Source: Paenibacillus sp. UNC451MF
GTDB taxonomy: Bacteria; Bacillota; Bacilli; Paenibacillales; NBRC-103111
Reading direction: 5' to 3'
NCBI RefSeq assembly: GCF_000686845.1
Contig: NZ_JMLS01000008.1
Coordinates: 186,001 to 250,000, forward strand
Length of the DNA: 64,000 bases
The notes under the pieces were generated by a model. It did not search any database. It saw only the letters and a program-made list of their open reading frames with translations, and was not told the origin of the DNA. The position numbers were made by a program, and so were the translations under genes. This document shows positions 57,446 to 64,000 of this stretch, one piece after another. Each line of letters begins with the position of its first letter. Position 1 is the first letter of the stretch.

Positions 57446-59176
57446 GTGAAAATGAACTGGAAAAAGACAGTAACATCCGTCGTCATTACTACCTCACTCA
57501 TGACAACAAGCTATGCCGTTTTTGCTGAGGAACCGACTGAAACTACTACGCAAGCAGCTGCGGCTGCTTCTTACACCCTAACCGATTCGCTAAGCGTTGA
57601 AATGAAAAGTGTATTGAACGAGCATGTCTTAGAAGGAACTCGAATTGGTGTTGTTGTTCGTATGAAAAACAGCAGTGGAGCTATTACAAGGGTTCCGGAA
57701 TATGAGCTCCGTGTTAAGACAAGCGATGGGACGGAATACACGCTTCAACCAAGCGCCTCCAATCCAAAGGCTATCCAGCCAAGAACCAATACGGAATTGA
57801 GCTACATGGCTGTCATAGACCGCACAGATAACGTTATGTTATCGGAAGTGAACTGGACGGATGTCGATTACTATGTATACCCGAAAACGGAAACGTTAGT
57901 CGTAGCGGTACCGATCAGCGGCCAATCATGGAAAGGCAGCGACATGGCGATTACAGATCCGCAGGCAGTCAAGAAGTGGGGGGAAACATTCAAAATCACC
58001 TCCATCATTTCCCCATTGGAATACACTCCGATCCATATTGAGAAGGAAATGACGGACACTGGTACCGTTCAAGTCGTACAGCTGTTAGTTACGAATCCAT
58101 CAGAGGGTAGAGAAACACTGCCTGACTTTACGTTGGATGGCAAATCCGAAACTCAAGTGTATGCCGGCAAGAAAATCGAGCAAGATGAGATTGTATTGGA
58201 AGCGAAAGAGCAAAAGTATATTCACTTTGCAATCTCTACGGACAATGATACCGTACTCTCGAGCATTAATTTGCTGACGCCAGAGAAGTTTGCGCAGTCC
58301 GCAAGCGGGGCTCAACCGACATTAGTCAATTATAATGTAGGACGGTTGAATATATTGCTTCCGGCTTCAAGTACAGGAACGGTTTATCCGGTTTATCAAA
58401 TGGGTTCTGCCATGAAATTTGATAGCTTGAGTGATCTGATTCATCCGAATATGCAAGTATCTATGGTAGAGTTCCATATGGATACTAATGAAGAGGAAGG
58501 CTCCAAGAACGTTACGGCCAAGTTCAGACTGAGCAACAACAGTGACATGCCTATCGCTGTTCCTGTATTCCAGACGGATCTGGTGAGTGCTGACGGCTTT
58601 ACTTACAGCGGTAATCGCCAAAACATCACAACAAAAAGTGTTTTGCCAAACTCTAGCTTAGTTGTTTCCTACTCCTATACGCTTCCGACGTCTGAGCAAG
58701 GTAAGGGTCTTGCCTTAAAAATGTTGGATACTCAAAAAGCAGCTCCTTATAAAACAACGATTGCTGCTTACAGCGTAGTACTTCAGCCGGATGAGCCGGA
58801 GAACGAATTCAAGGTATATCCTTTCGGGGCAAAAGTAACCTACTGGACGATATCGCCAATTTTCAATCGTCTTGGCAATTCTTTGACTTATTCCTATAAA
58901 GCCAGATTTGATCTGGAGCTGACTCGAGACGAGCAGGTACAGGTAGACCCAAGCTTTTCCAAGCTGCAATTCGAGCTTTATGACTCTGTTGGTCGCTTAA
59001 TCGGTACCACTACCGGTAAATTTATCGGAGCTGGGCGCCTTGTTACTGGAGAAAATAATATTATATTCGAATCTACAACAGAGCAATTGGAGCGTCCGCT
59101 GACGATTCGTGTTTATGAATTATTTACAACTCAGGCTGGAGATTCCAAGCGTCTGCTGGGAGTATTCAAGCAATAA
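57446..59176 (+). CDS. Large secreted beta-module repeat protein (operon 2 partner)
   Basis: A 576-aa exported protein; the signal peptide ends near AVFA (residue 27). It has the same module signature as the 716-aa protein at 50015: RVPEYELRVKTSDGTEYTLQ near residue 82 and VPVFQTDLVSADGFTY near 378. The end is related too (TIRVYELFTTQAGDSKRLLG versus YTLNVYDSYQGQKKLLAS). The GTG start at 57446 follows GGAGGAG. It is the last gene of the RND operon. The function is unknown; a wall-side partner or substrate of the pump is possible. Confidence 0.85.
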   Translation: MKMNWKKTVTSVVITTSLMTTSYAVFAEEPTETTTQAAAAASYTLTDSLSVEMKSVLNEHVLEGTRIGVVVRMKNSSGAITRVPEYELRVKTSDGTEYTLQPSASNPKAIQPRTNTELSYMAVIDRTDNVMLSEVNWTDVDYYVYPKTETLVVAVPISGQSWKGSDMAITDPQAVKKWGETFKITSIISPLEYTPIHIEKEMTDTGTVQVVQLLVTNPSEGRETLPDFTLDGKSETQVYAGKKIEQDEIVLEAKEQKYIHFAISTDNDTVLSSINLLTPEKFAQSASGAQPTLVNYNVGRLNILLPASSTGTVYPVYQMGSAMKFDSLSDLIHPNMQVSMVEFHMDTNEEEGSKNVTAKFRLSNNSDMPIAVPVFQTDLVSADGFTYSGNRQNITTKSVLPNSSLVVSYSYTLPTSEQGKGLALKMLDTQKAAPYKTTIAAYSVVLQPDEPENEFKVYPFGAKVTYWTISPIFNRLGNSLTYSYKARFDLELTRDEQVQVDPSFSKLQFELYDSVGRLIGTTTGKFIGAGRLVTGENNIIFESTTEQLERPLTIRVYELFTTQAGDSKRLLGVFKQ

Positions 59177-59200
59177 TCATGCACTTATTTATTGTAATCA

Positions 59201-59234
59201 AAAAGAAGCCAACTCAGGGTCGGCTTCTTTTTTG
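59201..59234 (+). terminator. Terminator of the RND operon
   Basis: AAAAGAAGCC-AACTCAGGGTC-GGCTTCTTTT is followed by TTG; strong stem with T-run. Confidence 0.9.
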
Positions 59235-59274
59235 TTGCACGGAATATAATTAATTTGTAGGGTCAATGAAGCAT

Positions 59275-59781
59275 TTATTGGAGCTGAAATGAACGGTTCT
59301 TATGCCAAACTCCATCTTCCTTTTGTTGTAGCAGCTCAACTTGATTGATAGTGCAGCGGAGATCTAAACGGCTGCTTCTTAGGCTGGATAGCACATCGTG
59401 CAGCTCATCATCCCCAAGCCCCTGGGCTACAGTCACATGGGGTGTGAATATATATTGCGAAATTGGAGGAGTAAGCCACTCGTTATGAATAGCATGATAC
59501 AGCTTCTGGATGGGGGCTGGATCGGAAAGTGCCATATAAACCACATTATTAACCGGATAAAATGAGGAGAATCGGTTGAAATGCAGCGGAAATCGTTTTA
59601 AGGAAGATAAAACATGTTGAAGATGTGTCGTAACCGATTGGACCTCTGATTCGTTCCATTGATGGCTGCTATGAATGGTTAGATGGGGCTCTATAAACAG
59701 ATAATGGGGGTCATATCTTCGTCGGAATTGATTCGCAAACTCTTGCACTTCTTTGGATGGAAAGACGGCTATGCCATACAT
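59275..59781 (-). CDS. 2H phosphoesterase (YjcG/LigT-like)
   Basis: A 168-aa protein with the two H-x-T motifs of the 2H phosphoesterase superfamily: His33-Leu-Thr35 and His115-Val-Thr117. Length and sequence agree with Bacillus YjcG. Relatives hydrolyse 2',3'- or 1'',2''-cyclic phosphates of RNA; the substrate here is unknown. AAGGAGGG precedes the ATG at 59781. Confidence 0.87.
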   Translation of the reverse strand: MYGIAVFPSKEVQEFANQFRRRYDPHYLFIEPHLTIHSSHQWNESEVQSVTTHLQHVLSSLKRFPLHFNRFSSFYPVNNVVYMALSDPAPIQKLYHAIHNEWLTPPISQYIFTPHVTVAQGLGDDELHDVLSSLRSSRLDLRCTINQVELLQQKEDGVWHKNRSFQLQ

Positions 59782-59798
59782 TAAAATCCCTCCTTAGA

Positions 59799-59858
59799 GT
59801 TTTGCTTTAGCAAAACTTACTTCGAAAGCATAGGCTGTGTTTTGCTTTAGCAGAGCAA
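59799..59858. repeat. Two copies of a short hairpin-forming repeat in the yjcG leader
   Basis: GTTTTGCTTTAGCAAAAC (59799-59816) is an 8-bp-arm palindrome. GTTTTGCTTTAGCA recurs at 59839-59852, 40 bp on, and can pair with the AGCAAA after it. Both are upstream of the yjcG start on the minus strand. Confidence 0.65.
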
Positions 59859-60055
59859 ATATTGAAAGCGTTTGCTATATACTCTTATTATATCTCTGTT
59901 CCGCCATATTACCAAGTAGAAAACAATTTTCACGACTCTTGAATCAGGAAAAAACCAATAATCAAATAAGGTTGCATCTTTTTGGATATGCTACATAAAG
60001 GAAGCTGGAATATCTTCATATACAATTGGACTTTGACGTAATCGGAGTGAGTAAA

Positions 60056-60220
60056 ATGAACTGGGTGTATTGGGCTAAATTATACGAAAGCAAATTTCAA
60101 GCGGGTTGTCTTGCCAAACGGATGGAAGAGGACTGGTGGATTTACGGGTACGAATGTCCTCAGGAAGTAGAGGTTTATCGCTCCAAAAAGGGACGTTTTG
60201 GAGTCAGATATATAGTATAA
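60056..60220 (+). CDS. Small aromatic-rich protein, unknown function
   Basis: A 54-residue protein (starts MNWVYWAKLYESKFQAG, ends RFGVRYIV) with 5 Trp and 6 Tyr. No signal peptide or TM segment is seen. The ATG at 60056 is 6-8 nt from GGAGTGAG, a credible site; the frame extends 10 codons upstream. It lies 20 bp before the tRNA promoter. I do not recognise the family. Could be conserved or a chance ORF, though the ribosome site argues for a gene. Confidence 0.6.
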   Translation: MNWVYWAKLYESKFQAGCLAKRMEEDWWIYGYECPQEVEVYRSKKGRFGVRYIV

Positions 60221-60240
60221 AATTTTTTGTTATATTTTTC

Positions 60241-60270
60241 TTGACAACTCTTCTATCTGTGTTGTATTAT
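60241..60270 (+). promoter_or_regulatory. Promoter of the tRNA cluster
   Basis: TTGACA (60241-60246), 18-bp spacer, TATTAT (60265-60270), 33 bp before the first tRNA. Confidence 0.8.
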
Positions 60271-60302
60271 TGAGTTCGTCGCTAAGACAACTAACCAACT
60301 AA

Positions 60303-60379
<77 letters not shown>

Positions 60380-60390
60380 AAATTTCACGT

Positions 60391-60467
60391 GGGCCCTTAG
60401 CTCAGTTGGTTAGAGCGGTCGGCTCATAACCGATTGGTCGGGGGTTCGAGTCCCTCAGGGCCCACCA
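60391..60467 (+). tRNA. tRNA with CAU anticodon, probably tRNA-Ile2 (lysidine-modified)
   Basis: 77 nt with encoded CCA. Acceptor GGGCCCT/AGGGCCC; anticodon loop CTCATAA. The arm GGCTCATAACCG and the TTGGTCG variable region resemble Ile2 tRNAs more than elongator tRNA-Met. Confidence 0.85.
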
Positions 60468-60499
60468 CCATAGCATTTTGATCGTGGTTTAACTTGTTT

Positions 60500-60582
60500 G
60501 CCGGAGTGGCGGAATGGCAGACGCACAGGACTTAAAATCCTGCGGGGGCGACCCCGTACCGGTTCGAGTCCGGTCTTCGGCA
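60500..60582 (+). tRNA. tRNA-Leu (UAA)
   Basis: 83 nt, class II with a long variable arm (TGCGGGGGCGACCCCGTA). Acceptor GCCGGAG/CTTCGGC, anticodon loop CTTAAAA. CCA is not encoded (CTA follows A73). Confidence 0.93.
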
Positions 60583-60610
60583 CTACAATCATTCATTAGC
60601 GTACATAACG

Positions 60611-60658
60611 AATCTCGTATGTTTCATGCTTAAGCGTGAATCATACGAGATTTTTAAT
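60611..60658 (+). terminator. Terminator of the tRNA cluster
   Basis: AATCTCGTATG pairs with CATACGAGATT, with an inner TTCATGC/GCGTGAA stem, followed by TTTAATTTT. Confidence 0.88.
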
Positions 60659-60733
60659 TTTCGCGGATGGGGATGTACCACTATGAAAAAAAGAGGCTTC
60701 ACTAGAAGCCCCGCATGTCCCTATACAAATCGA

Positions 60734-61069
60734 TCATACTTTCTCGTTATTGTATTCCATTCTTGAGTCAAGTCTTATGGTCCATAGGAGACTCACTGGA
60801 TCATATTGAATTTGAGGCTTGTCTTTATCGTAGAACCAATACTTTTGTAGCGGCTGACCAGGCTTTTCGATGAAATAAAACAGATTAAGATTCCAAATGT
60901 TCGCTTCCAGCAACGCGACTGTTTCAGGCTCAACCTCGTTAACGGTAAACACCCAACCGCCTTCCTTTTCTTCTAATGAAAATACCTTCCTTCTCCCGCT
61001 TACATCAAACAACATTCGGCTTCCAACGGCATGTTTGATATAAAAATGAGTCTTTGGCATTTCAGTCAT
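60734..61069 (-). CDS. Conserved-looking hypothetical protein, 111 aa
   Basis: A cytosolic-looking protein beginning MTEMPKTHFYIKHAVGSRM. It contains FSLEEKEGGWVFTVNEVE and NLFYFIEKPGQPLQKYWFYDK. No named family was recognised. The ATG at 61069 has GGGAGGGG upstream; an upstream in-frame ATG at 61102 lacks a site. It lies 29 bp from the pirin gene stop on the same strand, so the two are probably cotranscribed. Confidence 0.7.
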   Translation of the reverse strand: MTEMPKTHFYIKHAVGSRMLFDVSGRRKVFSLEEKEGGWVFTVNEVEPETVALLEANIWNLNLFYFIEKPGQPLQKYWFYDKDKPQIQYDPVSLLWTIRLDSRMEYNNEKV

Positions 61070-61098
61070 TGCGTATACCCCTCCCAATAACAGGTTTA

Positions 61099-61806
61099 TC
61101 AAGGTAAATCAATTAGCAGTAGTGTTGCGCCTTGCTCCGTACGTACCTCTAAATCGGTTAGATCGGTAATTCTAGCCGCGTCGCGACGATTCAGGTGATA
61201 AGATCCGTTTATAGAAAGCGATCCCTCAATAACAAACACATAGATTCTACGGCCCGATTCTTGCAGGAAAGAAATGGATTGTCCAGCATCCAAATCGGAT
61301 AGATACATTGTCAAATTTTGATGAATGTGAGCGATGTTCGGTCCTGATGCGTCAGAGACGATAGGGAGCAACCGGTTTTTCATTTGAACGGGGTCGTAGC
61401 TTGTTGTTTCATAAGAAGGCTGCAATTGACGTTCGTTTGGTGTGAACCATATTTGCAGCAGTTCTACATCCTCATCCCCTGGATTGACCTCTGAATGAAT
61501 AATGCCTGTTCCTGCGGTCATCCGTTGAATGCCCCCGAACCCGGTAACGGCCTTATGACCAGTACTATCTTCGTGCTGTAATTGACCTCTCAATACGATG
61601 GATACGATTTCCATCTCACGATGAGGATGAGCACCAAAGCCGCGGTGGCCTGCAACTACATCGTCGTTAAATACGCATAACGGTCCGAATTCAGTGTTTT
61701 CAGGGTCGTAGTAATCTCCGAATGAGAAGCTGAAGTTGCTCTGAAGCCAACCATGATCTGATGAGTAACGGGACGCTGCGGGATAAATGTGAATCAAACG
61801 GATCAC
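61099..61806 (-). CDS. Pirin-family protein (bicupin)
   Basis: A 235-aa pirin. The metal-binding set of the N-terminal cupin is visible: His60, His62 in GAHPHREMEI, His104 and Glu106 in IIHSEVNPG. Family members include quercetin-2,3-dioxygenase-like enzymes and redox-sensing regulators; the substrate is unknown. GGAG precedes the start (ATCACTCCT complement), and the stop is adjacent to a 111-aa gene. Confidence 0.88.
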   Translation of the reverse strand: MIRLIHIYPAASRYSSDHGWLQSNFSFSFGDYYDPENTEFGPLCVFNDDVVAGHRGFGAHPHREMEIVSIVLRGQLQHEDSTGHKAVTGFGGIQRMTAGTGIIHSEVNPGDEDVELLQIWFTPNERQLQPSYETTSYDPVQMKNRLLPIVSDASGPNIAHIHQNLTMYLSDLDAGQSISFLQESGRRIYVFVIEGSLSINGSYHLNRRDAARITDLTDLEVRTEQGATLLLIDLP

Positions 61807-61950
61807 TCCTTTACAAAATATAGTTCCTTATCTTTAGTATATAGAAAGGTGCAGAGATTTTCAATGATTGTATTCCTGTTCTATTTTCGATAATATGTAC
61901 CATGATTGCTTTTGAATTTCCAGCAGTAATACATAAAGGAGGAATACGAT

Positions 61951-62340
61951 ATGGCAAGAACAAAATTAGAACATGTTGGTATTATGGTATCCAATTTGGA
62001 ACGCTCTATTGCTTTTTACCAAGAAATCGTAGGTTTGACTCTAAAAGATACTCTTATACATTCCAACGGCGTTATGCGACTTGCTTTTTTGGGCTTTGAT
62101 CAAGCTGGAGAGACTGAGCTGGAGCTGATTGAGGGATATAATGACAGCTTACCGTTAGAAGGCAAGGTTCATCATATTGCGTTCACTACAGACGATGTAG
62201 AAGAAGAATTCGCTCGTATTCAAACGTTGGACGTTAAGCTTATTGATACGGAAATTACGACTCTCCCTAACGGGTCCCGTTATTTCTTCTTTCATGGGCC
62301 GGATGGTGAATGGATAGAATTTTTCCAATCAACACGATAA
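61951..62340 (+). CDS. Glyoxalase/VOC-superfamily protein
   Basis: A 129-aa single-domain VOC protein with two beta-alpha-beta-beta-beta units. Candidate metal residues are His8 (KLEHVGI), Glu near 57 (ELELIEG), His near 75 (VHHIAFTTDDV) and Glu near 123 (WIEFFQ). The substrate is unknown; a lactoylglutathione-lyase or metallothiol function is possible. GGAGG precedes the ATG. Confidence 0.87.
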   Translation: MARTKLEHVGIMVSNLERSIAFYQEIVGLTLKDTLIHSNGVMRLAFLGFDQAGETELELIEGYNDSLPLEGKVHHIAFTTDDVEEEFARIQTLDVKLIDTEITTLPNGSRYFFFHGPDGEWIEFFQSTR

Positions 62341-62418
62341 AACCTATTAACCTTGATATGTTATACTAGAACAGCTGGTTTTTCACAAACCGCAAGCAAC
62401 TAAGAGGAGTGAAAGACC

Positions 62419-63582
62419 TTGGCTAAGCAAGCAAGAATCGAAGAGATTCAATATTTACGAGGATTTGCCTTTTTAGCAGTTGTACTGCAGCATTCCATTG
62501 GCCATTATGCTTATTTACCCGAAACGGGATTGGAGAATGGCGCGGTGCTTGCATTACTGCTAATTGCAGCTAAATTTGCGGTACCCATGTTTATTTTTAT
62601 TACCGGGCTAGTCTTATTCTACAATTATAGAGACAAGGTTCCGTTCGTGCCGTTCGTACGCAAAAGGTTCAAAGATATCATATTGCCATATATTATATGG
62701 TCTACCGTTTATGCAATCTTTTTCGAAGAGACGGGAACCAAGATTTGGATAGAGTGTAAGCGAATCTTGCTTGATTGGTTTACAGGAAAGGCCTCATATC
62801 ATCTTTGGTATGTCGTTATGAGTATTCAATTGTACTTGTTGTTTCCAGTCGTTCAGAGGGGCGTGTTGTGGGTTTGGAATCGCTCTAAGCCTTGGATGCT
62901 GAGAACGGGTTTTGTTCTTCTTTGTCTATTTTACATTTACTTGACGGCGGAAGTTGGGAATATTGGATCTTTCTTTGAAGGGTTGCATATCCCGGTCATC
63001 ACACCACTTTTCACCGAGTATGCGGATCGTAATGCACTTTATTTCTTTATTTATTTTATTATGGGTGCCGCAGTCGGTTTGAATTTTCAACTATGGAAGC
63101 AATGGATGATGACAACGAAATGGCTATGGATCAGCTTGTATCTTATTTGTTGTGTTGTTCTTTTCTACAAGATCATGAGAAGCTTCCAAACTAGCTCCGG
63201 TTACGTTATTCAGTACAATTATACACTCTTGCTCCAGCCGTTTATGGCGCTGTTCCTGCTGTTATCTGTTATTGCTATGAGCATAGCAGCGGTGGTGCTG
63301 CATGAAGGAACGAGCACATGGCTTTGTCAGATTTTCAGTTACTTGGGTAAGCATTCGTATGGGGCGTACTTAGCGCATGCCCTTATGTTAACGGTCGGAA
63401 CTGATTTGACAGACCGATTGCTACCTGGAGGGAACATTTCCGTGCGGACCGTTGCGGCCTTTGTAATTTGTACTTTGCTATCGGTTCTGACTGCCGTAGT
63501 GTTAAGCAAGTTCAATGTCGGTAGATGGACCGTCGGGGCTCCTGCACCGCGCAAGCCGGTTAATCAAGCAAAATCACTATAG
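62419..63582 (+). CDS. Membrane acyltransferase 3 family protein
   Basis: A 387-aa integral membrane protein with about ten TM segments. The family N-terminus IEEIQYLRGFAFLAVVLQHS holds the conserved Arg and His. KDIILPYIIWS and KHSYGAYLAHALML are further blocks. Members O-acylate cell-wall or surface glycans; the acceptor is unknown. The TTG start at 62419 is 9 nt from GAGGAG. Confidence 0.9.
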   Translation: MAKQARIEEIQYLRGFAFLAVVLQHSIGHYAYLPETGLENGAVLALLLIAAKFAVPMFIFITGLVLFYNYRDKVPFVPFVRKRFKDIILPYIIWSTVYAIFFEETGTKIWIECKRILLDWFTGKASYHLWYVVMSIQLYLLFPVVQRGVLWVWNRSKPWMLRTGFVLLCLFYIYLTAEVGNIGSFFEGLHIPVITPLFTEYADRNALYFFIYFIMGAAVGLNFQLWKQWMMTTKWLWISLYLICCVVLFYKIMRSFQTSSGYVIQYNYTLLLQPFMALFLLLSVIAMSIAAVVLHEGTSTWLCQIFSYLGKHSYGAYLAHALMLTVGTDLTDRLLPGGNISVRTVAAFVICTLLSVLTAVVLSKFNVGRWTVGAPAPRKPVNQAKSL

Positions 63583-63604
63583 AATTGGAACAACATTTGT
63601 TGAG

Positions 63605-63640
63605 GTCGTGATCTCGTTAGGGGAGCACGGCTTTTTTTCT
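63605..63640 (+). terminator. Probable terminator after the acyltransferase gene
   Basis: GTCGTG pairs with CACGGC (one G-T), with an inner CTC/GAG, and a run of seven Ts follows. Confidence 0.65.
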
Positions 63641-63671
63641 TATCTGGAAATAAACTTCACAACATTTACCA

Positions 63672-63717
63672 TTGAATAGAAGAGGTGCATTTTGATTATA
63701 ATTAGAACATATGTTCT
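63672..63717 (+). promoter_or_regulatory. Promoter with LexA-type box
   Basis: TTGAAT (63672-63677), 19-bp spacer, TATAAT (63697-63702). AGAACATATGTTCT (63704-63717) is a perfect palindrome that fits the Bacillus LexA core GAAC-N4-GTTC and covers the start point. Confidence 0.7.
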
Positions 63718-63735
63718 ATTGAAGGGGTGGGGTGG

Positions 63736-63951
63736 ATGATTTTGAAGGAGCTACAACGATACACCGGTCGGCGAGTGAACATGATTTACCCGGATCGTCA
63801 TAATAAGTTGACGCAACGTCGTGTTATGATTCATTCAGTTGATAACGTAATGTTTCGAGCTTATTGCTTCGACCGTCGCGCGCCCAGAGTTTTTGCAGTT
63901 AACAGGGTACTGGCCGTGTTCCCTTATACTGAAGCAGCAGCTCAATTGTGA
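63736..63951 (+). CDS. Short WYL-like protein
   Basis: A 71-residue protein. The pattern VNMIYPDRHNKLTQRRVMIH, then MFRAYCFDRRAPRVFAVNRVL, matches the core strands of WYL domains (aromatic in a Y/R/F pattern). There is no helix-turn-helix or full-length regulator around it. The ATG at 63736 follows a G-rich site (GGGGTGGGG). It sits behind a LexA-like box, so damage-inducible expression is possible. Relation to WYL is moderate confidence. Confidence 0.6.
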   Translation: MILKELQRYTGRRVNMIYPDRHNKLTQRRVMIHSVDNVMFRAYCFDRRAPRVFAVNRVLAVFPYTEAAAQL

Positions 63952-64000
63952 AAATAATATTCTTCTGCTCGCTGTAACGGGTACAATCCGACTGCCGCCT

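Overview
The window looks like a chromosomal segment of a Paenibacillus-type Firmicute (class Bacilli). Pointers are strong AGGAGG ribosome sites with frequent TTG/GTG starts, PyrR attenuation, a T-box leader, a YjdF-type gene with a structured leader, DnaD beside AsnRS, secreted proteins with copper-amine-oxidase-N-like domains, and GbsR/LysR/AraC regulators. There are no phage, transposon or CRISPR signatures. Family calls were made by reading the sequence; no database search was run.

1-16.5 kb: the left edge has the Bacillus order ylyA-lspA-ylyB followed by pyr, but three genes of the acetylated diaminopimelate/lysine route (patA, dapL, dapH) and an AHSA1/ArsR pair sit in between. The pyr operon (pyrR-pyrB-pyrC-carA-carB-pyrF-pyrE) starts at a good sigma-A promoter, has one PyrR attenuator, and lacks pyrP, pyrK and pyrD. 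A small secreted protein with its own promoter follows.

16.5-27.2 kb: on the minus strand a T-box leader precedes proB-proA-proC, and the methionine-salvage genes mtnW (RuBisCO-like), mtnX and mtnB follow with almost no gaps. mtnE lies just upstream on the same strand and mtnU lies nearby on the plus strand, so methionine salvage brackets proline synthesis. A methyltransferase, a GNAT protein and a GrpB-type protein are also present.

27-40.5 kb: a LysR regulator divergent from leuCD, a GNAT protein, a eukaryote-type UDP-sugar pyrophosphorylase, a YjdF protein with a likely riboswitch leader, an AraC regulator divergent from a sugar isomerase/oxidoreductase pair, a 3-hydroxyacyl-CoA dehydrogenase-acetate kinase pair, and asnS-dnaD.

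40.5-59.2 kb is the most unusual part. A secreted protein with two PdaC/RsiV-like modules is divergent from a six-gene operon: ABC ATPase, lipoprotein adaptor, double-FtsX permease, a second ABC ATPase with a C-terminal AbrB-like domain, a solute-binding lipoprotein, and a 716-aa secreted beta-module protein. Directly downstream is a second operon: GbsR-family regulator, RND pump, lipoprotein adaptor, and a 576-aa secreted protein that reads as a paralogue of the 716-aa protein. Two mechanistically different envelope pumps thus each carry an adaptor and a member of one secreted-protein family.

59.2-64 kb: a 2H phosphoesterase, a tiny aromatic-rich protein, three tRNA genes (fMet, Ile2-CAU, Leu-UAA), a pirin, a VOC-fold protein, a membrane acyltransferase, and a short WYL-like protein behind a perfect LexA-type palindrome.
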